Assembly: GCA_900545865.1 (NCBI GenBank)
Contig: URAN01000060.1
Coordinates: 1 to 18,124 of the forward strand
Source: an uncultured Eubacteriales bacterium
GTDB taxonomy: Bacteria; Bacillota; Clostridia; Monoglobales; Monoglobaceae
DNA length: 18,124 bases
Direction: 5' to 3'
Made by a program: the position numbers and the translations under genes. Positions 6,713 to 13,196 of the stretch are shown here, piece by piece. The notes under the pieces were generated by a model. The model made no database searches and was not told the origin of the DNA. It worked only from the letters and a program-made list of their open reading frames with translations. Each line of letters starts with the position of its first letter. Position 1 is the stretch's first letter.

Positions 6713-7792
6713 TTAAAAGCTTGCGCGGAGGTCTGATTTTGAAATCTTGCGTATCTCTGCTTTTCCGATATTTTTGAGGGTAATCAGATTTATCGAGTTT
6801 CCGTCACCTTTTTTGTCTACCGCCGCCGCGCTCAAAAACGCATCAACGGGAAGCTCAACATCGGTCGGAAGTTGGTATTGGGTAAGAATTTTACGTATTC
6901 TGTCCGCTGTTCCGCTCGGAGTAATACCGCGCCGTTCGCCCCATTCGCTCGCCATGACCATACCGGCGGCAACGCCCATTCCGTGACTGTATTTGTCAAA
7001 ATTATAGTATTTTTCGATTGCGTGGCCGAACGTGTGACCGAAATTCAGTATCATACGCATACCCATGTCGTGCTCGTCCTCTTCGACAATACGACTTTTT
7101 ATCGCACAGCAGGTATGAATTATTTCGCCTATTTCATCCGATATGGTGTCAATATTTAACTTTTCGAGACGTTCAAAGAGAGCCGAATCGGATATTGCAC
7201 CGTATTTGATAATCTCTGCCATTCCGTCCGAAAATATTGAATTGGGAAGGGTATCGAGACAGTCGGTGTCGATAATGACGGCTTTCGGCTGATAGAATGT
7301 GCCGACAAGGTTCTTGCCAAATGACAGATTAATGGCGGTCTTTCCGCCGACGCTCGAATCAACCTGTGCCAAAAGAGTGGTCGGAATTTGAATATACGGG
7401 ATTCCTCTCAAAAGAGTTGACGCAGCAAATCCGGTAAGGTCGCCGACAACGCCGCCGCCGAGGGCGATGATGAGGTCACCTCGGGTAATCTCAAATTCCA
7501 AAAGCTCGGCGTATAATTTAAAAAGGCTCTGTTCCGACTTGCTGTGTTCTCCTGCCGGGACGGTGAATGTCCGAGTGTCAAATCCGCGCAGAGCGGTTGT
7601 CAGGGTCTTTGCATAAAGCGGCTCGACATTGCTGTCGGTGACGATTGCTATTTTCTTGCCGAGAAATCCGTTCGGTATGTAATCGACGGCGCGGTTTAAA
7701 AGACCGCTTCCTATATTTATATAATATTCGTGACCCGGAACGGCACAGTGTAAAACCAAGCAATCTTTATCCGTGGTGTTTTTGGTTGACAT
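6713..7792 (-). CDS. aroB: 3-dehydroquinate synthase
   Basis: Cyclises DAHP to 3-dehydroquinate (second step), using NAD+ and a divalent metal. The 359-residue protein matches the family length of about 350-360. Visible motifs are GGGVVGDLTGF (112-122, NAD binding), PTTLLAQVDSSVGGKTAIN (137-155), KNLVGTFYQP (160-169), the metal ligand Glu193 in MAEIIKYG, His253 in NFGHTFGHAIE, and His270 in YSHGMGV. ATG 7792 follows AAGGAG (7802-7807) at 9 nt spacing and starts 28 nt after the tyrA stop. It is the last gene before the internal promoter gap. Confidence 0.96.
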   Translation of the reverse strand: MSTKNTTDKDCLVLHCAVPGHEYYINIGSGLLNRAVDYIPNGFLGKKIAIVTDSNVEPLYAKTLTTALRGFDTRTFTVPAGEHSKSEQSLFKLYAELLEFEITRGDLIIALGGGVVGDLTGFAASTLLRGIPYIQIPTTLLAQVDSSVGGKTAINLSFGKNLVGTFYQPKAVIIDTDCLDTLPNSIFSDGMAEIIKYGAISDSALFERLEKLNIDTISDEIGEIIHTCCAIKSRIVEEDEHDMGMRMILNFGHTFGHAIEKYYNFDKYSHGMGVAAGMVMASEWGERRGITPSGTADRIRKILTQYQLPTDVELPVDAFLSAAAVDKKGDGNSINLITLKNIGKAEIRKISKSDLRASF

Positions 7793-7820
7793 AATTCGAT
7801 GCTCCTTTTTATTTTAATAT

Positions 7821-8690
7821 CTATCTTTTTAAAATATCGGTTTTGTTGGCTCTGACCGTGCTCAAAATGTCAAAGAGCCTATCGGCCCTGCCGTTTGCAA
7901 TAGCGTCTCTGAACTTGTTCAGCGATGCCGAAAAGCGGTCGATTTCCGTAACGATATGTTCGGCATTTTCGAGAAACAGCTCTGTCCACAGCTTTGGATT
8001 TATCATTGCGATACGAGTACAGTCGCGAAACGCACCGGCGGTATATGCAAGATTCATATTTTCGTTAAAATCAAGACAGAGCGCCGATGCCGAAATATGC
8101 ATAAGGTCGCTTGTGTATGCGATAATGCTGTCGTGTTCCTCGGGTGTGTTGACCGCGAGCCTTGCTGCACCGAGGTGTCTTGCCATTGAGCTGACAAGCT
8201 CGATGCTTTTGTCGTCCGATTTTTCGGTCGGAACAATGATGAATCCGCATCCGTCAAAGAGGGTCGGCTCGGCGTTGTCGAATCCCTCGACTTCTTTTCC
8301 TGCCATCGGGTGGCTGCCGACATAGAATACGCCGTTGGGAACGGCGGCGCAAATCTCTTTTGAAATGCGTGATTTAACGCCGCAGATGTCGGTTATTACC
8401 GCGCCTTTTTTGAATTTGTCCGAGTTTTGTTCAACTATCTTTGCAACGCTGTCGGGGTATGTTGCGATAATAACAAGGTCGGCACCGTCTATTGCGCAAC
8501 CGACATCTTGGGCTATGTCGGTGACCGCGCCGCATTCGGCGGCGGATTTGCATATTGCCGCGTTTGTGTCATATCCTATGACTTTGCCGCCGTTAAATCC
8601 GCAGAGACGATACGCCATTGAGCCGCCGATAAGCCCGAGACCGATTATTGCAATTTTAAAATCAGTTTGTGTTTTAAAGTCTGTTTCCAT
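7821..8690 (-). CDS. tyrA: Prephenate dehydrogenase
   Basis: Oxidatively decarboxylates prephenate to 4-hydroxyphenylpyruvate, the committed step to tyrosine. The 289-residue protein has an N-terminal Rossmann loop GLGLIGGS (17-24), a DICGVKS segment (101-107), the catalytic His127 in GSHPMAGKE, a second conserved His186 in PEEHD, and GAFRDCTRIA (219-228). The helical dimerisation domain fills the rest. Unlike many Firmicute TyrA proteins it has no C-terminal ACT domain, so feedback control may lie elsewhere in the pathway or in the leader attenuator. ATG 8690 follows AAGGAG (8699-8704) by 8 nt and lies 23 bp after the aroF stop. Cyclohexadienyl (arogenate) specificity cannot be excluded. Confidence 0.93.
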   Translation of the reverse strand: METDFKTQTDFKIAIIGLGLIGGSMAYRLCGFNGGKVIGYDTNAAICKSAAECGAVTDIAQDVGCAIDGADLVIIATYPDSVAKIVEQNSDKFKKGAVITDICGVKSRISKEICAAVPNGVFYVGSHPMAGKEVEGFDNAEPTLFDGCGFIIVPTEKSDDKSIELVSSMARHLGAARLAVNTPEEHDSIIAYTSDLMHISASALCLDFNENMNLAYTAGAFRDCTRIAMINPKLWTELFLENAEHIVTEIDRFSASLNKFRDAIANGRADRLFDILSTVRANKTDILKR

Positions 8691-8713
8691 AAATGCCGCT
8701 CCTTATATCTGAA

Positions 8714-9730
8714 TTAAACTGTGATGCCTATATTGCTTCCGATTGTATGCAGCTTCTTCATCATATTGTCGAACTGTTTCGGGTTGAGTGACTGTGCACC
8801 GTCGCAAAGAGCCTTTTCGGGGCAGTTATGCACCTCAACGATAAGACCGTCCGCACCGACAGCCATTGCCGCAAGAGAGAGCGGTTCAACCATCCAGCTC
8901 ATTCCTGCCGAATGTGACGGGTCAACGATAACGGGAAGGTGGCTGAGTTTTTTAACGGCGGGAATCGCACTCAAATCAAGAGTGTTTCTTGTGTATGTTT
9001 CGAACGTGCGTATACCCCTTTCGCATAGAATGACGTTTTGGTTTCCGCCTGCCAAAATGTATTCGGCGGACATAAGCCATTCTTCGATGGTCGATGACAA
9101 GCCCCTCTTTAAAAGAATCGGCTTTGTGCATTTTCCGAGTTCTTTAAGCAGGTCAAAGTTTTGCATATTGCGCGCACCGACCTGAATTATATCAACATCT
9201 CTTTCGAATGTTTCAACCAATGACGGCGACATAATTTCGGTAATGATAGGGAGCCCGGTCGCCTCTTTAGCTTTTTTCAAAAGTTCGATTCCTTCGAGCT
9301 TTAATCCCTGAAAGGAGTACGGCGAAGTTCTCGGCTTGAACGCGCCGCCCCTGAGAATCTTTGCGCCGCTTGTCTTTACGTCCTGTGCGGTTTCGGTTAT
9401 TTGCGCTTCGTTCTCAACGGAACACGGGCCTGCGATTACCGTAAATATGTTCTTTTTTCCGATTTCCGCCGAACCGACTTTTACGATTGTATCGGCAGGA
9501 TGGAACTTTCGGCTTGCTTTTTTGAACGGTTCTTCGATGCGCATTACTCTGTCAACGTGAACGTTAAGCATAAGCGTGTCGGGGTCGATGCGGCTTGTGT
9601 CTCCGAGAAGTCCGAGTACCGTATAATTTACGCCCTTGTTCACCATTACATCAAGACCCATATCCTTGACGTATGAAATAACCGTTTCTATATCCTCGTG
9701 TTTTGTTTTGGGTTTCATTATAACAACCAT
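8714..9730 (-). CDS. aroF: 3-deoxy-7-phosphoheptulonate (DAHP) synthase with N-terminal regulatory domain
   Basis: Condenses PEP and erythrose-4-phosphate to DAHP, the entry step of the shikimate pathway. The 338-residue protein is of the KdsA-like (type I beta) class. An N-terminal ferredoxin-like regulatory domain (about 1-70, MVVIMKPKTKHEDI onward) precedes a TIM barrel. Motifs are AGPCSVE with metal ligand Cys103, RGGAFKPRTSPYSFQG (127-142), His273 in DPSHSAG, Glu299 in IVEVH and Asp310 in ALCDGAQSL. In the Thermotoga maritima enzyme this N-terminal domain binds Tyr/Phe for feedback inhibition; the same is inferred here. ATG 9730 has AAGGAG 9 nt upstream (9740-9745). It is the first enzyme gene after the attenuator. 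Confidence 0.96.
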   Translation of the reverse strand: MVVIMKPKTKHEDIETVISYVKDMGLDVMVNKGVNYTVLGLLGDTSRIDPDTLMLNVHVDRVMRIEEPFKKASRKFHPADTIVKVGSAEIGKKNIFTVIAGPCSVENEAQITETAQDVKTSGAKILRGGAFKPRTSPYSFQGLKLEGIELLKKAKEATGLPIITEIMSPSLVETFERDVDIIQVGARNMQNFDLLKELGKCTKPILLKRGLSSTIEEWLMSAEYILAGGNQNVILCERGIRTFETYTRNTLDLSAIPAVKKLSHLPVIVDPSHSAGMSWMVEPLSLAAMAVGADGLIVEVHNCPEKALCDGAQSLNPKQFDNMMKKLHTIGSNIGITV

Positions 9731-9804
9731 TTTTAAAATCTCCTTGATTTTGCCGCATTGTTCCCGGCATTATTTTTTATACAGTGTTTTTGGTTAAGGC
9801 AATC

Positions 9805-9835
9805 AAAAAGGGCAGGTTCGAGAGAACCTGCCCTT
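9805..9835 (-). terminator. Attenuator terminator of the aro operon
   Basis: On the minus strand, GGGCAGGTTC (9833-9824), loop TCTC, GAACCTGCCC (9819-9810), then TTTTT (9809-9805). Two further A-T pairs give a 12-bp stem. It lies between the leader peptide stop codon and aroF, so transcripts that terminate here contain only the leader. A competing antiterminator is available. The RNA segment CGAGAGAAC (9886-9878, inside the leader peptide coding region) is exactly complementary to GTTCTCTCG (9827-9819), which covers the terminator loop and the inner 5' stem. A further 4 bp (TGCC with GGCA) can form beyond a G-U pair and a 3-nt bulge. Confidence 0.93.
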
Positions 9836-9863
9836 GATAAATCATATTTAACCTTGCGAAAAG

Positions 9864-10004
9864 TTAAAAGGCACTGAGTTCTCTCGGATTTTTGTACTCA
9901 AAATAGCCGTAGCCGCTAAAGCTAAAGCTAAAGGCAAAATAAAAGACATCAGAAAGCCTTGAATTTGACATATTAACCGAATCAAAATTCCGTGTGCAAC
10001 TCAT
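9864..10004 (-). CDS. Phe/Tyr-rich leader peptide of the aro operon
   Basis: A 46-residue open frame with ATG at 10004 and TAA at 9864, preceded by AAGGAG (10013-10018) at 8 nt spacing, a strong translation signal. Residues 21-37 read FYFAFSFSFSGYGYFEY: six Phe and four Tyr in 17 residues. The whole peptide has no Trp. This density is what a ribosome-mediated attenuator needs, and the two amino acids are exactly the end products of the downstream tyrA and pheA branches. The 3' part of the frame (codons for Pro-Arg-Glu-Leu) is the antiterminator strand. Stalling at Phe or Tyr codons would leave it free to block the terminator. A ribosome reaching the stop codon would mask it and let the terminator form. 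The peptide itself probably has no other function. Confidence 0.9.
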   Translation of the reverse strand: MSCTRNFDSVNMSNSRLSDVFYFAFSFSFSGYGYFEYKNPRELSAF

Positions 10005-10083
10005 AACCTTTTCTCCTTTCCTTAAAAGTGTTTTTCTTAAAATATTTTATGTTATCGATAACCGTATTTTTCAATACAAATTT

Positions 10084-10112
10084 ATCATACTCCTTAAGCT
10101 TATAAATGTCAA
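10084..10112 (-). promoter_or_regulatory. Main sigma-A promoter of the aro operon
   Basis: On the minus strand, TTGACA (10107-10112), a 17-nt spacer, then TATGAT (10084-10089). The predicted start is near 10077, giving a leader of about 270 nt before the attenuator U tract ends and about 345 nt before aroF. The match to consensus is near perfect. This fits control exerted mainly after initiation, at the attenuator, rather than by an activator. Confidence 0.85.
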
Positions 10113-10132
10113 GCATTTTTTTAAATTACATA

Positions 10133-10150
10133 AAATTACCGTCGTAATTT
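10133..10150 (-). terminator. Weak AT-rich hairpin downstream of spoIIE
   Basis: A 7-bp perfect stem AAATTAC/GTAATTT with a 4-nt loop, followed on the minus strand by a few T residues. It lies between the spoIIE stop (10207) and the aro promoter, where a terminator is expected. The stem has only one G-C pair, so efficiency is doubtful and spoIIE read-through into the aro leader is possible. Confidence 0.3.
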
Positions 10151-10206
10151 ATAAATAAAAAATCATATTTTGTCGGTTCGCTGTTGATTTTTGACGTGAA
10201 ACGGCA

Positions 10207-12558
10207 CTATCGCCGCGCATACAATTTCAAAACGATTACCGTCATATCATCGGCGGCGTCCGTTTCGACAACGGATTTCGCTCTGTCCAAAAGCCTGTCC
10301 GCAAGCTCCTGCGCGGGCATTTCGGGGTCGGACTTTTCTATGGATTCCATAATCCAGTCCCCGTCCGTCTTTGACGCAATCCCGTCGGACACCATTACCA
10401 CAATATCGCCCGGCGCGAGATGATGCGCAAAGGTTTCGACCTTCATATCACAGGCAACCCCAACGGGAAGAGTCGTGCTGCGGATTGTTTCGACATCGGA
10501 ACCGCGCTTGATATAGCTCGGTTCCGCGCCGTTTTTTATAAATTCCGTCTCTCCGCTGTACAGGTCAACAACGCACATATCAATTGTCGCAAAAGCCTCG
10601 TCCGCCGATTTCATAACCATTATCGAATTGACAAGTCTGACCGCAACGGTGCGGTCAAAACCTGCCTCTAAAAAATCCCCCAAAAGACGAACTGTTGCTG
10701 TGCTGTCGCGCGATGCACGATGCCCCGTACCCATTCCGTCGCTCAGCGCCGCCGCAAACTTACCCTCGCTTAAATACCTCGTCACACTGCTGTCGCCGTT
10801 TTCCTCGGAAAAACAATCCGACGCCGTTCCGCTCTCTATCATATATCCCTCGGGCTGTGTAAAACGCATTATAAGCTCGTCATCTTCGCCTCTGACCGCA
10901 CCTATCATAACCATTTTAACACCCAAAATTATGCGCAGGGCGGTTTCGGCACAGCGGCGAAAGCTGTCGGCATTATCGCCGACAACAGCGCCGATATAAG
11001 CAAAGTACCGCTGTTTTGCGCCGATTGTCACATCAAGCTCGGTTATATCAAAGCCCTTTGACGCAAGACGCATACGGATTTCTTCTTCAGCGTTTCCGTC
11101 AATTTTGTCCTCATACACTTCATCCGATATTTCGTCCAGAATCTGCGCCACACTTCCGAGCTGTTGAGCGGCAAGCTCTCGGTTTTCGTTCAGCTTGTCC
11201 TTCCATACATTATTGATTCGGTATATTTCATAAAGAGAGTTCATCTCGCGTGCCATATTCCGAACGTGCAGACACCGCCGATTAAAACAATCCTCAACTT
11301 CGTTTTCGCTCACATTGCCTTTGTTGCGCATTACTTCAAGCATCTTGCAAAGTCCCTTATAAGTGCCGTCATAATTTTTAACCCAACAATCGCCGATGAC
11401 CGAACACTTTCGGCATACGCGGTCGGCAACGCTGTCAAACAAGACGGATGCGTTTTCAATATCCTCGGTTCCGGAGGGTTCGGACAGAGAAAACAGGGTT
11501 TGGGCTAAGTTCCGAAAGGAGCTTGCCGCAGTGCCGAGCCTATCGTGAATATAATCGCGACAGCGCATATTATCGGCGGCACAGCTGTGTATGCCGAGTA
11601 TGCGCCTTAGCGTTCCGAATGATGATTCGGGCATAATCGCCGCGAGGCCTGCGGCAAGCGGAATGTCGGCATAACAGAATAAGCCCGTGCCGTTTGCCGC
11701 ACAGTATGCCGTGCCTGCCGCCGCGATTGCCGAGACAACGAGGGCAACGGCATACTTGCCATAACTGCGCGCAACGCCGCCGAACAGTCCGCATATTGCA
11801 AAAACGGCGATAGCGTATAAGATGTCGCCGCCGAGACCGCTGACCGCACCGACGCATATTCCGCAGACAGCGGCGATGCATGAACCCCCGGCACAGGCGA
11901 ATACCGATACCGTCCAAAGGCATAAAATGTTCGCCGCGGACACAAAGTTTAAAAGGCGGATTCCTTTAAACCCGAGAATGACGATTATCCCCGTTGCCGC
12001 AAGACACAAGCGTTCCTCTGTGTTCATGGAAAACAGAGCACGCCGCCGTCCGTTTAAAATATATGAGGACTTTTCAAAAATGACTCCGCCGATTGCCGTG
12101 ATGATACAGTCGCAAATAATCTTTGCAACAAGACCGAGAGATACTCCGTCAACTATCAATTCCACCGTGCCGCCCAAAAGGCTTATTGCCGATGCCGCGC
12201 CGATTGCCACAGCCGATGAAAGGTCACGGCCGCGGTTGTCGGTAACGAAGAGAAATAAAAGATATGCAAAGGAACAGCATATGTACTTTGCGGCGAGCCG
12301 AATGTCAAAAAGCGAGGCGTATCCGAGAGCCGTTGCGGCACAGCCGATAATCGCGCCTATGCCGAACCTGCGTTCGGAAGACAGAAATGATATTCCGAAC
12401 GGCGCACCCATGGGATAGGGCATTGCCCGAGCCGCAAAAAATCCGATTATCCTGAGCGCAATGTCGGTGCGGCTGAGACCGATGTCGGGCGCGTCAAATA
12501 TCGCCTGTGCTGATGCGGTTGTTTTTTCAATATTTTGTTCTTTATCCTTTTGTTTCAT
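10207..12558 (-). CDS. spoIIE: Stage II sporulation protein E (membrane PP2C phosphatase)
   Basis: SpoIIE dephosphorylates SpoIIAA at the asymmetric septum, which frees sigma-F in the forespore. The 783-residue protein has the family architecture. A polytopic N-terminal region (about 31-310, several hydrophobic helices) is followed by a central Cys-containing region (CRKCSVIGDC at 382-391, CFNRRC at 424-429) and coiled segments. The C-terminal PP2C phosphatase domain spans about 580-783, with the metal-binding Asp607 in DGMGTG, SDGI (724-727) and DDMTV (770-774). The Cys-rich segment is, as I recall, typical of clostridial SpoIIE. ATG 12558 follows AGGAGG (12567-12572) at 8 nt. It implies a sporulating ancestor at least; whether the cell sporulates cannot be told from this window. 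A Spo0A-box-like site overlaps its promoter. Confidence 0.95.
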   Translation of the reverse strand: MKQKDKEQNIEKTTASAQAIFDAPDIGLSRTDIALRIIGFFAARAMPYPMGAPFGISFLSSERRFGIGAIIGCAATALGYASLFDIRLAAKYICCSFAYLLFLFVTDNRGRDLSSAVAIGAASAISLLGGTVELIVDGVSLGLVAKIICDCIITAIGGVIFEKSSYILNGRRRALFSMNTEERLCLAATGIIVILGFKGIRLLNFVSAANILCLWTVSVFACAGGSCIAAVCGICVGAVSGLGGDILYAIAVFAICGLFGGVARSYGKYAVALVVSAIAAAGTAYCAANGTGLFCYADIPLAAGLAAIMPESSFGTLRRILGIHSCAADNMRCRDYIHDRLGTAASSFRNLAQTLFSLSEPSGTEDIENASVLFDSVADRVCRKCSVIGDCWVKNYDGTYKGLCKMLEVMRNKGNVSENEVEDCFNRRCLHVRNMAREMNSLYEIYRINNVWKDKLNENRELAAQQLGSVAQILDEISDEVYEDKIDGNAEEEIRMRLASKGFDITELDVTIGAKQRYFAYIGAVVGDNADSFRRCAETALRIILGVKMVMIGAVRGEDDELIMRFTQPEGYMIESGTASDCFSEENGDSSVTRYLSEGKFAAALSDGMGTGHRASRDSTATVRLLGDFLEAGFDRTVAVRLVNSIMVMKSADEAFATIDMCVVDLYSGETEFIKNGAEPSYIKRGSDVETIRSTTLPVGVACDMKVETFAHHLAPGDIVVMVSDGIASKTDGDWIMESIEKSDPEMPAQELADRLLDRAKSVVETDAADDMTVIVLKLYARR

Positions 12559-12592
12559 TTGTACATCCTCCTGAAAAACTGTTTACAACATA

Positions 12593-12626
12593 ATTATATC
12601 CAAATTATGGTAATTTTTCTGTCGAA
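12593..12626 (-). promoter_or_regulatory. spoIIE promoter with overlapping Spo0A-box-like site
   Basis: A perfect TATAAT (12593-12598, minus strand) lies about 35 bp upstream of the spoIIE ATG. The expected -35 position (12616-12621, CAGAAA) is a poor match. It overlaps TCTGTCGAA (12618-12626, plus strand), which matches the Spo0A box TTTGTCGAA at 8 of 9 bases. A good -10, a weak -35 and a 0A box at about -36 are the pattern of Spo0A-activated sigma-A promoters, as known for spoIIE and spoIIG in Bacillus. Confidence 0.6.
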
Positions 12627-12672
12627 GCAGGTAAGAGAAACAAAATTTTTATAAATTTTTTTAAAATGAGGA

Positions 12673-12963
12673 TTAAATAAAGTATAAAAACAGAGAAACC
12701 GCCGCCGCACATACGGCAGCGATTGCCGAAATGACGGTTATATGCCGTGACGAGGACTTGCGTTTGGCGGCAAGTTCGGGTTCTTCGACAGATTTGATGT
12801 ATGAGTTGATGATGTCCTGTGCCTCGGCAATGATACCTTTTCCCGAATTCGGCTGTTGTGTGCGTGCCGAGGTCGGGGTTTTTAAAATGAATATTGCCTG
12901 TTCGATTGATTGAGATTTGATATTGCTGATTATAACGGCGCGTTTACCTCTGTTCTCTGCCAT
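12673..12963 (-). CDS. Small tail-anchored hypothetical protein
   Basis: A 96-residue protein of unknown function. The N-terminal half (MAENRGKRAVIISNIKSQSIEQAIFILK region) looks like a short folded or amphipathic unit. A polar Ser/Thr/Gln-rich linker (30-42), a helix ending in a basic stretch (AKRKSSSR, 66-73) and a single C-terminal hydrophobic segment (about 75-96) follow. That arrangement predicts a tail-anchored protein with its N-terminus in the cytoplasm. It is real by its signals: ATG 12963 has GGAGGT 6 nt upstream, and codon use matches its neighbours. It lies about 115 bp upstream of spoIIE on the same strand, which suggests a possible membrane or sporulation link. I do not recognise a named family. 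Confidence 0.75.
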   Translation of the reverse strand: MAENRGKRAVIISNIKSQSIEQAIFILKTPTSARTQQPNSGKGIIAEAQDIINSYIKSVEEPELAAKRKSSSRHITVISAIAAVCAAAVSLFLYFI

Positions 12964-13086
12964 AATAAGACCTCCGATATTTTGTAATAATTTTGTAATT
13001 GAGTTTTATTTTACAGATATTCTTGACGCGTTTGACGGGCTTTATACAAAAAATAAAAAGTTGTTTTGCAAGTTATAGCATAACAT

Positions 13087-13143
13087 AAACGCCCGACAAG
13101 CAGAACGCTTGGCGGGCGTTTGAATATCGGGATTCCGATATTC
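13087..13143 (-). terminator. Tandem hairpins at the 3' end of the GH35 gene
   Basis: Two adjacent inverted repeats lie downstream of the GH35 stop codon. The first in transcription order is GAATATCGG/CCGATATTC with a 4-nt loop (122-130 and 135-143 of the 13,000s). The second has a 9-bp outer stem (AAACGCCCG, 13087-13095, with 13113-13121), one A-G mismatch and a 5-bp inner stem around a 5-nt loop. The U tract after the second is short (TTTA), so this is a probable rather than textbook terminator. It could also act in the plus direction, although no plus-strand gene ends here. Confidence 0.6.
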
Positions 13144-13196
13144 GTTGAAGATAGAAATCTGTTCCGGTTAATTTCAGAAAAACAATTTACACCGGT

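Noticed and set aside
9731..9804. A second promoter between the attenuator and aroF (TTGATT ... TATAAA)
   Set aside because: The spacer is about 19 nt and the hexamers are weak; it would also bypass the attenuator. Not supported well enough to list.
9731..10100. T-box, TRAP or tryptophan-type regulation of the aro leader
   Set aside because: No T-box AGGGUGG-type core is seen, there are no tandem GAG/UAG repeats, and the leader peptide contains no Trp codon. The Phe/Tyr peptide plus terminator explains the region better.
11822..12418. 198-residue plus-strand open frame
   Set aside because: Lies antisense within the spoIIE membrane domain; it has no ribosome binding site and its composition is that of a shadow frame.
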